A stretch of DNA of 64,000 nt from Gallionellaceae bacterium (GTDB lineage: Bacteria; Pseudomonadota; Gammaproteobacteria; Burkholderiales; Thiobacillaceae). A program made the position numbers and the translations under genes. Positions within the stretch are counted from its first letter, which is position 1, and the number at the start of each line of letters is the position of its first letter. The DNA lies in NCBI GenBank assembly GCA_028714735.1, contig JAQTLU010000014.1:1-64000 (forward strand). The letters are read 5' to 3'. Below the pieces are notes generated by a model. The model was given only the letters and a program-made list of their open reading frames with translations, was not told the DNA's origin and ran no database searches. This document shows positions 7,586-17,000 of the stretch, piece after piece.

Positions 7586-9805
7586 CTACCGGATGCGGAT
7601 CGGCAGCGACACTTGCGGCTGGATCGGCACCAGCGTTTTCGCGTAGGCGCGCAAGATGTCGTTGTAGAGGTCCGCATGTTTCGGCGCTTCGACCGTGATG
7701 ATCAGCGCGTAGCGAATTTTCTCGGCACCGGTTGCCCGACCACCTGCTTCGCGGGCGTTGTAGTGAATATCGAAAACCGGGTTATTGAGGCTGCTGCCGC
7801 GCATGCGCTTAGAGCCGTGCAACACGGTTTCCCACTTGCCCATGTCGGAGCGGCGTTCCTCCTCAGTCGCGTACTTCTTCATATCGAAGAAGCCCCTCGT
7901 ATCAGCGTTTGCCTTGCCGTCCTTGATCTTCTCGTCATTGGGCCGGAACACGGTCTCCAGTCCCGCGCGCGTATAGGCAGCCGCATCCTGCGGATCGGTG
8001 GGCGAGGCATAGCAAAACGTCGCCGTCAGCCGGATGTTCCCGCTCAGGCCACCGGCGGGCAGCGGCAGCGTGGCGCGAAGGTATTTACCGGGTTTCAGCT
8101 CGCCTTGGTAGACGACACGCGCCACTCCTGCCGGGCAGGTGATGATGCTCATCAAGTCTTCGGGCACCTTGCCCCAACCCACCTCCAGCTTGTCGTGTGT
8201 GGAAGGATCAGCGGCATGGACCAGCAACGCCTTGATCGCCAGCGGTGTCAACTCCACGCCCAGGATGGCTCGAATACCAACTGCGCTACGCAGCAGGTAG
8301 GGGGACGCAAAACTGGTGCCCAACTGCGGCGCGAGCACAGGCTTCTTGCTCGGCGACAGAACGTGAAAATACTTGGTGGCATCGCCGCCGAAGGCCATGA
8401 GGTCCGGCTTGACAACGCCAGGGCTGCGGCCGGGGCCAACCGCGCTGTAAGGTGCTCTCGCCCAGCTTGCTTCGGTATCGTTGGCCGCGCCGACCGCCAG
8501 CGCGTTAACGCAATCCGAAGGAACTTGCACCCGGGCATTGCCCGAGAGTCGGTCCATTTCCCCGTTGTTGCCGATTGCCACCGTCATCAAGGTATCGCCG
8601 TCGATCAACAGGTCGTCGATGACCGAGGTCCAGGCGTGAACATCGGCATCCTCAATGGGTAAGTCCGGCCCGAGACTGAGATTGATGAATTGGTACTGGC
8701 GCGACAGCAAGACTTCTTCGACAAAGCCCAGCGTACGGTACAGCTCCAGCGGGTCTTCGGTATCGGCGTCTTTGTCGAGTACGCGAAGGTGATCGACGTA
8801 GGCAAAGGGACGGTCGGCGGCACCATTCGGCTGGATCGGGCCGAACAGGAATGCCGAGGTAACCGCCAGGCCATGCTCCAGACCTTCGGGATCATCAGCC
8901 GCATCTTCGTCGAGCACACGATACGAACGCAGCCACGGGCCGATCGCATGGTGCTTTGGCAAGCCGCCGTCAAGGATGGCAACCTTGGGTTCAGACGATA
9001 GCGGCTGCTCGGTCGGCAAACTGCAACCAACCGAGACGCCGCCCGTGCGCGGTACGGGCCGCATACCGCGCAGCTTGGGCATCGGTCGGATGACACGCAC
9101 GAACACGAACTCGGCGAGCCGCTCGATGTTGTTATGTTTCCCCTCGACCGGTACGAACCACAGATTGCCCGCCGTGAAGCCGAGATCGCTGTGGACCTTG
9201 ACCTCCACGCCCTTGGCATATTTCGCAAAAGCCCGCTGAACGAACAGACGGTTTTCATCAGGCAGCAGATGGATGCCTACTTCAAAAAACCGATCCTTCT
9301 TGCCGCCGTAGGTGGCAATGCGCTGCTCGGGGGCGAATGCAGAAAACCTCTCAATGTGCGCCAAGTCCAGCGCCTCGTCGGATTCGGGTTCGACCTGCTG
9401 GGTCCAGCCATTGAGATTACGGAATGCCTGACGCTTGCCGGCGACGAACAGCTCGGTCGTCGTGCATTCCTGCGGTGCCCCCTTCTTGGTCCAGCCATCG
9501 GGCATCACCTTGACGGTGCGGCTGCCGACCGACTCTAGACCAACGGTGCGCAGCATCGCCACCGGGAAGAAAGACCGGGCGATATAACTGGGATTCATTG
9601 TCAGCCGGGCGACGCCGAAGTCGCCGGGGCAGGCATCCGATGGCAAGGTGTCGAGTGCTGCGGCTGTCTCCGAGAATTGGGGCGTCAGTCGTCGCGCAGC
9701 CTCTTGAAAGGTATATACCTCGGCCTTGCCCGGTTTGCGCTTCGGACCCTTGATGTCGTTTGTCAGCAGCTCGCCGCGCCCGATCAGAAAATTAGTTTGA
9801 CTCAT
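7586..9805 (-). CDS. S8 family (subtilisin-like) serine protease
   Basis: The 739-aa protein carries the subtilase triad D279 (VAILDGG), H311 (EHGLAVTSAFLFG) and S498 (GTSFASP), plus the oxyanion Asn in AIGNNGE (about 413). About 270 residues precede the catalytic core and about 200 follow it. No signal peptide is visible, so it is probably cytoplasmic. The ATG at 9805 overlaps the end of the AAA ATPase gene by 14 bp and has AAAGGA upstream. Cytoplasmic S8 proteases paired with AAA ATPases recur in bacterial accessory regions and are often suspected of roles in phage defence. The substrate is unknown. Confidence 0.85.
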   Translation of the reverse strand: MSQTNFLIGRGELLTNDIKGPKRKPGKAEVYTFQEAARRLTPQFSETAAALDTLPSDACPGDFGVARLTMNPSYIARSFFPVAMLRTVGLESVGSRTVKVMPDGWTKKGAPQECTTTELFVAGKRQAFRNLNGWTQQVEPESDEALDLAHIERFSAFAPEQRIATYGGKKDRFFEVGIHLLPDENRLFVQRAFAKYAKGVEVKVHSDLGFTAGNLWFVPVEGKHNNIERLAEFVFVRVIRPMPKLRGMRPVPRTGGVSVGCSLPTEQPLSSEPKVAILDGGLPKHHAIGPWLRSYRVLDEDAADDPEGLEHGLAVTSAFLFGPIQPNGAADRPFAYVDHLRVLDKDADTEDPLELYRTLGFVEEVLLSRQYQFINLSLGPDLPIEDADVHAWTSVIDDLLIDGDTLMTVAIGNNGEMDRLSGNARVQVPSDCVNALAVGAANDTEASWARAPYSAVGPGRSPGVVKPDLMAFGGDATKYFHVLSPSKKPVLAPQLGTSFASPYLLRSAVGIRAILGVELTPLAIKALLVHAADPSTHDKLEVGWGKVPEDLMSIITCPAGVARVVYQGELKPGKYLRATLPLPAGGLSGNIRLTATFCYASPTDPQDAAAYTRAGLETVFRPNDEKIKDGKANADTRGFFDMKKYATEEERRSDMGKWETVLHGSKRMRGSSLNNPVFDIHYNAREAGGRATGAEKIRYALIITVEAPKHADLYNDILRAYAKTLVPIQPQVSLPIRIR

Positions 9806-10970
9806 GCGTCAGGTTTCCTTTTCGAGATTTTTTTGCTGCAGACGGTTGCTCGCTTGTGTACTTTCTGATGGTGTCGCGGCTCACTCCGGTGATGTCGGAG
9901 ATGGTGTGCTGAGACAGCCTGGTCTGCTTAGCCAGCAGCACCGCTAGGTCGATGCGGGCCTGGCGATCCAGAGAGAGCGCACGCGATTTGATGAACTCTT
10001 CGATCAGGTCAGCATCGGAGGCAGTGCCAAGCGCCACCGCACGACGGAAACGCTGAAGCTCTCGCTCGATGTCACTGAACGACTCACCATTGAAGGCTAG
10101 GGTCAGGATGTCAATCCAGCGACCGAACAGCGCGTAGTCCGGCCCCAGAAAACGCTTGATCGCTGCCTTGACGGCTGGCATCTCCGGCGCTTTGAAATCG
10201 ATCACCAGATCGAAACGACGCCACAACGCAGGATCAATCAATTCTGGATGGTTGGTAGCGGCAAGCAGCAGGCCGGTGGCCGGCCACTCATCGACTTCTT
10301 GCATGATGACGGTGACCAGGCGCTTCAATTCGCCGACATCGGTATCGTCACTGCGGCGTTTGGCGATGGCATCGATTTCATCCAGCAGCAGCACGCAGGG
10401 AATGCGTTTCGCGAAATCGAGCGCGGCGCGCAGATTGCTGCCGCTGCGACCGAGCAGGCTACTCATGACCGCCGTCAGGTCAAGTACATACAACGGCACC
10501 CCGAGTTGTGCCGCGAGCCAGCGCGCGGTCAACGTCTTACCAACACCTGGCGGCCCGACGAAGATCGCGGAACGCGTCGGGTTCAGCCCCATCGACGCCA
10601 GGCGCTCCGTCTGGCGTCGCTCCTGAATCAATTGGCTCAACGTCTCCTCAAGGTCTACGGACAACAACGGCTGCTCCCGATCCGGTGTGTCCTTGAAGAC
10701 CTTCAGCAGTGAAAGCCGTGACTCGTCGTCGACCGGCAAGACCTGTTCGGGCATCGCCGGCTGTGCAGCCTTGCGCATGGGCGCGCTCGTTCGAGGCATC
10801 TTCTTCGCGCGCAAGTAGAGATCCATCTGTTCTGCCAGCTCCGGATCAGTGTTGCGGTACTTGCGCACGAGCCTAGCCACGAACAGCCGAACATCTTCGG
10901 TTTGCTCAGCGAGCGCCAGTCGGATCACCTGGGCTAAATCAGCTTGAAATTCGTTCATATCGCCCAACAT
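9792..10970 (-). CDS. AAA+ ATPase with C-terminal HTH, partner of S8 protease
   Basis: The 392-aa protein has one AAA+ module: Walker A GPPGVGKT, Walker B LLLDEIDAI, sensor 1 LLAATNHPELID and an arginine-finger-like WRRFDLVIDF. A helical N-terminal part (about 90 aa) precedes it. The C-terminus contains an HTH-like LSQHTISDITGVSRDTIRKY and a basic tail. The start is ATG 10970, with a second ATG at 10958; neither has a strong ribosome binding site. It is the first gene of the seven-gene leftward operon and overlaps the S8 protease gene, so it may unfold or gate substrates for that protease (inference). Confidence 0.85.
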   Translation of the reverse strand: MLGDMNEFQADLAQVIRLALAEQTEDVRLFVARLVRKYRNTDPELAEQMDLYLRAKKMPRTSAPMRKAAQPAMPEQVLPVDDESRLSLLKVFKDTPDREQPLLSVDLEETLSQLIQERRQTERLASMGLNPTRSAIFVGPPGVGKTLTARWLAAQLGVPLYVLDLTAVMSSLLGRSGSNLRAALDFAKRIPCVLLLDEIDAIAKRRSDDTDVGELKRLVTVIMQEVDEWPATGLLLAATNHPELIDPALWRRFDLVIDFKAPEMPAVKAAIKRFLGPDYALFGRWIDILTLAFNGESFSDIERELQRFRRAVALGTASDADLIEEFIKSRALSLDRQARIDLAVLLAKQTRLSQHTISDITGVSRDTIRKYTSEQPSAAKKSRKGNLTHESN

Positions 10971-11004
10971 CTACATAACAAATTGATTTTAATTAACTTA
11001 TTTA

Positions 11005-11010
11005 ATTATA
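11005..11010 (-). promoter_or_regulatory. Candidate -10 element of the leftward operon
   Basis: On the minus strand this reads TATAAT, inside a very AT-rich stretch (about 10975-11030) just upstream of the AAA ATPase gene. No good -35 hexamer lies 17 nt further upstream, so the site may need an activator or the operon's own sigma-like factor. Confidence 0.3.
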
Positions 11011-11487
11011 AAAATGGACTAGTGTATTTTCTCATGTTTGATTTGGATTGTGAAGGCCACAAGCTTAAGGGCGATACCAGCCTTGGGCGAAGCAGCAGAA
11101 AGGGACATCCGTTTAAGCGCTGTCAGCCTGAGTGCCGCTTGGGCATATTTGGCTTCATGACGTCCCGGCTGTCGCCGTCGGGCTCGCGGGCGCTGCCCCG
11201 CGCCTCGCGTCGAGTCGCGGCCATATAACTTGATCCCTGACCCCTCCGGCCTTCTCTGCGTTCTCGGCCTGCGCGCTACGCTTGCCGTGTGGGTAGCGGA
11301 GTGCGTGGAGGGGCGGCCTTGCTGTTCCCTTCAACGTGCCACGTCGTTCTCGCCGTCAAGGGCTGCGCGCCCTGTCCTTCGGTTGAGCGCTGGCGTCCAT
11401 GCGGCCGTCTGCGCTCCCGGACTGCTGCGCTGCGTCGTGTTTCGCAGGTTCCGGGCAATTCCGCTCGATTCGGACCGGAGCACGATC
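11011..11487. other. Intergenic region between the leftward operon and the radC relic
   Basis: No gene is supported here. Several overlapping frames are open because the DNA is GC-rich, but none resembles a protein. The stretch from about 11220 to 11487 (GACCCCTCCGGCCTTCTCTG onward) resembles the leader often found upstream of radC genes in integrative conjugative elements, consistent with the relic that follows. Confidence 0.4.
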
Positions 11488-11637
11488 ATGTCGCAACTTT
11501 CTCTTTCTCTCGATTCATCCATTCTCGATCGCGATGTCGCGGGCGACTACCGTCGGGCCAATGCCAACGAGGTGTTGCAGGCGGCACGGTGTGCGCTCGC
11601 AGGACAGCTGCATGGTTGCGAAGCCCTGCCTGAGTGA
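11488..11637 (+). pseudogene. Truncated radC-type (ICE/plasmid JAB) gene, N-terminal remnant
   Basis: ATG 11488 opens MSQLSLSLDSSILDRDVAGD followed by ANANEVLQAARCAL. This closely resembles the N-terminus of the RadC-family proteins carried by integrative conjugative elements, in which a V-R-D segment precedes an A-x-x-x-E-(I/V)-L-x-A-A-R pattern. A stop comes after 49 codons, and the JAB domain that should follow is missing. It marks a deleted ICE module just upstream of the Wadjet-like operon. Confidence 0.5.
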
Positions 11638-11700
11638 AGCGGTCATCTGAAAGGCTGGTTCAGTGGCAAAAAGCACACCCTGGGCAAGGTATTATAGGTA

Positions 11701-11819
11701 TCCGGAATTCGCTGTTGAAAAGACAGCTAAATGTAAAATATTCGATATCGTAAAATCGGAATTGACTGTTGGTGGTCTGCTTGCTACATTGCTTTTAAAT
11801 ATCGGAACTCAATGTTGAA
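11701..11819. repeat. Three imperfect direct repeats (CGGAAYT-NNN-TGTTG) upstream of jetA-like gene
   Basis: Copies lie at 11701-11719, 11756-11772 and 11802-11819. Each has CGGAATT or CGGAACT, three variable bases, then TGTTGAA or TGTTGG. Spacing is about 55 and 46 bp. The stretch is AT-rich relative to its surroundings and ends 75 bp before the first gene of the Wadjet-like operon, so the copies could be operator sites for a regulator encoded elsewhere. Confidence 0.45.
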
Positions 11820-11894
11820 TCACGTTGGCAGGCTCAAGTTCTGAGCCTGCATGTGGTTAACCTTGAGGTAGAGACACGATAGAAAGGCGAGGTA

Positions 11895-13280
11895 GTGACC
11901 ACGGACAATTTGCCCCATGACGTGCGGCTTATTGCTGCAGTGTCTAGGCTAATCGATATCCATCAGAGCCGGCGTGAATCCGGGGGTGCCTACGTTCCTG
12001 ACGTGCCCGAGAAAGCCGGCTTCAACCTATTCATCGCCCTGCAAATCATCGAGGTCCTGCATGAGATCGAGGTAGATCGGGGCATAGGCTTCTGCCCCAT
12101 AAGCGAGCTAGTTGGCAGGATTCGCAAGCGTTTCCCCATCGCAGCCGATGCCGACATCGAAGATGCCATTGCGAATCTCCGGCATGGACGGGAAATTCAC
12201 TATGGCTGCACCAATGACCAGGGCGAAATCACGTTCGCCAGGACCTGGGATTCAACCCCGATCGTCGATGTCCAGGAAGGTTTTTCGCAAATCCAACTCA
12301 CCGAGAACGCTCGCCTCCTGTTGCGCGTCTCGTCGCTCCGTGAAAGCTGGCTCTACAGTGACCTCGATGCCGACAAGCTGGTCAAGGCAATAGAGAGGGG
12401 CCAGTTCCAAGACATACCGGGTCTCTGCCGAGGCATGAACCTGGACCTTGCCGCGAAGAGCAAACAACTTTCTGAAATCCTGGAGCGCCCATCACTAGCC
12501 GAACTACGATCTCTGCTGATCGCCGAGGGCGCGAACATCTCACTATCACTCAACTCGGCCGCGACCACGATAACCCAGGCCATTGATCTCGTGTTCAACG
12601 AGCACATCCAGAGTCAGTTCGAGGCAAAGAAAGCGACATTGAGCTTTTCCCTGGGGAACCTGCAAGCCGATCTGGAACTGGTGTTGCAAAATGTGGAGTC
12701 CCTCTCGCGCCGGTTCCTGCGGTTCATCGGGCGGGCCCAGCAGGTTCGGCATGAAGGTGGCCAGGCGATCCACTTCCTCAAGATCGCACACGAACTGATC
12801 AGCAAGGGTGACGAGGTAAGCATCCGCCGATCTGAATCCCTGCTGTGCGACCTTCTACCCTGGGGGCTCGAAGTCCGCCACTTCCACCCTTCCATGCTGG
12901 TCGGGGAAACCGATCTGGCACCTGCTGCGCTGGAATCCATGGCTCTATCCCATGGGTACACCGTCGATCCTAGCCACACGAGCGGAGCCAATCGGTTCGT
13001 CGATTTTGTGCATCGCAACCGGGAACTGATGATTCAACATCTACAGGCAGGACCGCTGGCATTCAGCGAAATGATGGCGATCACCGGATTTGTCCTGGAG
13101 CCAGGCGAAACCCCGTTAGATTTCTTCGGCGTCTATACGGCTCCAGGGCTTCTGAATTCAGACACCCACCGCATCGTGGTGGGCGTGACCGACGCCATCG
13201 CCCAATTCAACCATGTGAACCGTGATGTGGTCGCCAGCGATCCCATCATGTATCTGGAGGACATCGATGATCCCAGCTGA
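11895..13280 (+). CDS. jetA: JetA-like subunit (kleisin-like) of an SMC anti-plasmid system
   Basis: The 461-aa protein starts at GTG 11895 with a GAGG site upstream. Its sequence is largely helical and does not obviously match the DUF3375 JetA of type I Wadjet. Its position as first gene in a four-gene operon with an SMC ATPase and a Toprim nuclease indicates the JetA/kleisin role. The early part (VGRIRKRFPIAADADIEDAI) could be a winged helix. It overlaps the next gene by 14 bp. In characterised Wadjet systems, JetA links the JetC heads and helps the complex extrude loops on circular plasmids; here that is by analogy. Confidence 0.65.
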   Translation: MTTDNLPHDVRLIAAVSRLIDIHQSRRESGGAYVPDVPEKAGFNLFIALQIIEVLHEIEVDRGIGFCPISELVGRIRKRFPIAADADIEDAIANLRHGREIHYGCTNDQGEITFARTWDSTPIVDVQEGFSQIQLTENARLLLRVSSLRESWLYSDLDADKLVKAIERGQFQDIPGLCRGMNLDLAAKSKQLSEILERPSLAELRSLLIAEGANISLSLNSAATTITQAIDLVFNEHIQSQFEAKKATLSFSLGNLQADLELVLQNVESLSRRFLRFIGRAQQVRHEGGQAIHFLKIAHELISKGDEVSIRRSESLLCDLLPWGLEVRHFHPSMLVGETDLAPAALESMALSHGYTVDPSHTSGANRFVDFVHRNRELMIQHLQAGPLAFSEMMAITGFVLEPGETPLDFFGVYTAPGLLNSDTHRIVVGVTDAIAQFNHVNRDVVASDPIMYLEDIDDPS

Positions 13281-14082
13281 TCTGGGGCTGGTATTCAGCC
13301 TGCTACTCAAGCACCGTGAGATCCATGGCAACCCACCGGATCGCCCCCTCCGAGAAAACGAGCTTGAGGCCTCGCGAATTCTGGCGGACGCAAGCCAGGC
13401 AGACTTGCGCGATCTGGATGAATTCCTGGCCATCCAGGGCTTCAATATCGAGATCCGGGATGGACTGGAATTTGGGATCCCACCGAAGTCCGGCCGGAAC
13501 AACTACATCTATGTGATGACGCGCCTACGGGGCGAACCACTGGCCGGCTACCTGGATAAGACCTGGGCCATCGAGGAAATACGCGACGGCCGGCGCCAAT
13601 CCTTGAAGGCCGAGCGGGTTGTCTGGCTAGCGCGAATGTGGCTCACCCTGCAATGGTTTTTCTACGAGCGCATCGACCGTCAGCCGTCCGAGGTGAGCCG
13701 GTACCGCGAAGCGCTCGTCTCCGAAAAGCTGCTCATCGAAACCCTTTCCCAGGGCATCGAACAACTCGGCAACGCTGGTCGGCCGGAAGGCTCGGCCGGT
13801 ACTGCGTGGGACCTGCTCTGGAACAACAAGGAGCGCCTTCCGGCTTACGCCGGCCGTTTCATACGGGTCATGGAGGTGGCCGGCATGATCCAGGACGCCG
13901 GCAATCCTGGGGAATATCGTCAAACCCTGGTGGCCGCGGTCGACATGGCGACCAATGCCGAACAGGAATTGGCCTATCTAATGCCGGCGGATACCTCAAC
14001 CAGTCTGGAAGAACGGACGGTCGAACTCATCGCCGGACATACCAACGAGGGAGGCGGTCATGCCGTTACTGCAGAAAATTGA
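13267..14082 (+). CDS. jetB: JetB-like subunit (DUF4194-type, KITE-like)
   Basis: The 271-aa protein is second in the SMC operon. I chose ATG 13267 (MIPADLGLVF) because CTGGAGG lies just upstream; the open frame extends further upstream but without support. It overlaps jetA-like by 14 bp and the SMC gene by 23 bp. The size, central aromatic segment (VWLARMWLTLQWFFYERID) and position match the small winged-helix MukE/JetB class that binds the kleisin. Assignment rests mainly on gene order. Confidence 0.65.
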   Translation: MIPADLGLVFSLLLKHREIHGNPPDRPLRENELEASRILADASQADLRDLDEFLAIQGFNIEIRDGLEFGIPPKSGRNNYIYVMTRLRGEPLAGYLDKTWAIEEIRDGRRQSLKAERVVWLARMWLTLQWFFYERIDRQPSEVSRYREALVSEKLLIETLSQGIEQLGNAGRPEGSAGTAWDLLWNNKERLPAYAGRFIRVMEVAGMIQDAGNPGEYRQTLVAAVDMATNAEQELAYLMPADTSTSLEERTVELIAGHTNEGGGHAVTAEN

Positions 14083-17000
14083 GGTTTCCAACTTCCTGAA
14101 CAGCACACGGGCCAAGCCATGGCGTCCGGATTGGCCCCATCAAGTCCTGGATATTGGCGGTGTGGACGCTGCCCTAAACATCCCCAATGGCAAGGGCAAG
14201 AGCACGATGATCACGGCGATCCTTGCCATGCTCACGGGCCATGGCAAGAGCCTGAAGGACATCCGGAACCGCTTCTTCGCCCCACCGACATCCAAGCACT
14301 ACACCCATATCCGCATCGAGGTTCGAGTCCCCATGCCAGGTGAGGGGGAGGATATGTTTGCCCGGGAGGGCGGAGAGCCCGGCGGGCAGCCGATGGTATT
14401 CGGAATGTACGGCTACAGTGGCGAGAACGAAGACGTGCAATTCTATGCCTACCACGGCACCTTCCAGGATTGCCCGGTTGCGCACGTCCACGACATGCAT
14501 CACACCCTGATCGCCGACGATGCCTTTCTGGGCCAGCTCAAGTCTTGCCAGGATGTATTCCCGTCCACGGCCAAGGAGCGCACCAGACGCGCCTGGCTGC
14601 AGTACGTGGAGGACTACTTCGACATGTCCTCGCTCAAGCAGCAGCTGGTCTATCAACTGCTGCGGGGCGCGGAAGGCGGTAGCACCTACTTCGATGTCAA
14701 AACCCCCGTAGGCATGTCCTACTCCGCCGGCGTGTTCTATGAGCGCCTGGCACCGGCCCTGCTCACCGACCTGATGGGCGAACTGGGCGAGGAAGGGGAG
14801 CACGGCATCGAGGATACGATCCACCTCAAGGTAACCAAGGTCATCGCGGCCAAGCGCGAGACGGCGCGCAAGAAAGAGGAACTACGCCGGGCCGAAAACA
14901 CCCTGCAGGAACTGGAATCCCTGGTCCTGGCCAGCGACACGATGAAGGAGGCCCAGCGGGTCTACAACCAGCACCGGGATGAGTTTGCGCTGGAGTTGGC
15001 CGTCCTGAAAAACGTGGTGGTGGATGATCCTATCCCGGGCGTGCCCAGGACTCCCCCCGACAGCCTCCCAGGTCTTGCCCGAGCCATGGTTTTGCAAGGT
15101 GGGCAATGGTTCCTTCCTGACAGAATCATGGCCCAATTCGCAGGCGAAACGACAAGTGCAGTCAATCAAAGGGCCCATGATCGCAATGGCCTTGCACTTC
15201 ATCACGCGAACAGATCGCAACTTATTGATTTAGCCTGTGATCTTGCCTCTTCCACGATACGAAAGGGTGGACACTCAAACCAACTCTATTCCCGTGATTC
15301 CGCCCTGGCCCTTCTCGGCCTCACATCCAACTTCACCCGGGACTGGACACGAGAGAAAGCCATCTCAGCCGTGACCCAGGCATTCGACTGGGTGGAAACC
15401 CATGGCGACACCAACCCTGCCCGGAAGCTCAAGAAGCTGCTGGATGCCGAGATGGGCGCCAAAGCCCTGGAGCAAAACGAACTCAGCACGAAATACAAGA
15501 ACTACCAGGCCGAGAGAGAACAGTTGCTTGAGGAGCAGAGCCAGGTGGGCGCCCAGCAGGCGGAATATCGCCGCATGGCGGCAAGTGGACTGTTCACGGA
15601 CGAGGAACTGTCAGAGCCCGCGCAGACCGGCCAAACCGTCGTTGGCGTTCTCCAGACAGCCTCCAGGGCCTTGGATGAGCACAAAGCCAGGGTGCTCCGC
15701 CTCAGTGGCGTCTATCAGGACTGGCAGGCCTATCTTCAAGATCATGGCGAGTCGATTCCCCCCAAGGAGCTGATTCGCCAGCTCCAGGTCGCCCTGGATC
15801 AAGCCAAAGAGCGGCAAACAAAAATCACCGCCGACCTGAGTGTGGTACGTGGCAAGAGGCGAGGCTTGTCCGAGGCCAAGAGCCAGGCCGAAAAACGCTT
15901 CAACATGGCGTCCACGAGGCTGAATCGTTTCCTGGAAACCCTGCCTGCCCTGATCAAGTTCAGAGAATTGTTCGGAGACCACGCTACGCCTGTCGGGCTT
16001 GCCAGCCAGGTGCGCAAGGCTCTAGCGGATGCCCAACGTCGAATCGCTGACATTGAAAAGGAACGGGAGCGCTACAAGCCATCCCTTGATGCCTTGAGCG
16101 CATTCAGGGAGACGCATGGTGATGCTGCCCCAGAAACCTGGATCGAAGATCGCAAAACGGCGTGGGAATCGCTTGGCAGGGAGATCGACCGACTTACCGG
16201 GGAACGGAGAGAAGCCCGTCTCCGCAGAGCGGCATTGGATCAAGCCGTTATTGCCCCTGGCAAGGTCTCACGAGAGGCGGCCGAGGTCGCCGGCGGTAAC
16301 CAAGTTCCCTTGCATGCCGCACTGGAGAATATGGGGCTGGATCCGGATCGAAAGGAGCGGGCACTGACCCTGTTCTCCGCTCTGCTCCATGCACCGGTCT
16401 ACGGATCCGTCGATGAGGCGGCCGAGGCGGCTACCCGACTCGAAAAGGCTGGCATCGAGGCCCCGGTTTTCCTGCAACCGGATCTGGAGGCGTTCTGCAG
16501 GGCCGGCGAGATCAACCGGGACGGGATTTCAGCGCATACCTGGCTCGTTGGCATCCGGACCCGGCAGGTCGATTGCCTGCTGGATCCGGCATTGGTTGAG
16601 CGGGAAAAAGAGGTCGCCGACAACCATATTCAGGCACTGACGGAAGAGATTGAGCACCAGAAGGGCGAGCGGGAGAAGATTGACCCCGAGCATCCCGAGC
16701 TGGTCACCGCCAGGCTTGCTGCAACTGCCTTGAAGAACGGATACCCGGGCAAGGATGAACAGCTTGCCGACGAGCTTCAATCGCTGAGCGAACAGCTGCC
16801 CGAACTGGAGGCGAAGGCGTCCACTGACACCCTGGACATCATCAACCAGGCTGAGCGTCACCTGAAAGAGTTCTCCAACATCGACGAAGAGGCCATCAAG
16901 GAAGAGCAGGCCGCGGCCGAGCTGGAGAAGGCCCGAGCCGAGGAGAACTTCGACACCAACGAATCTTCAATCGAGGGACTGGAGTCCGAGGCCAATGCGC

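Noticed and set aside
11230-11637. Longer 135-aa frame containing the radC relic
   Set aside because: Only the part from ATG 11488 resembles RadC; the upstream part looks like translated leader DNA.
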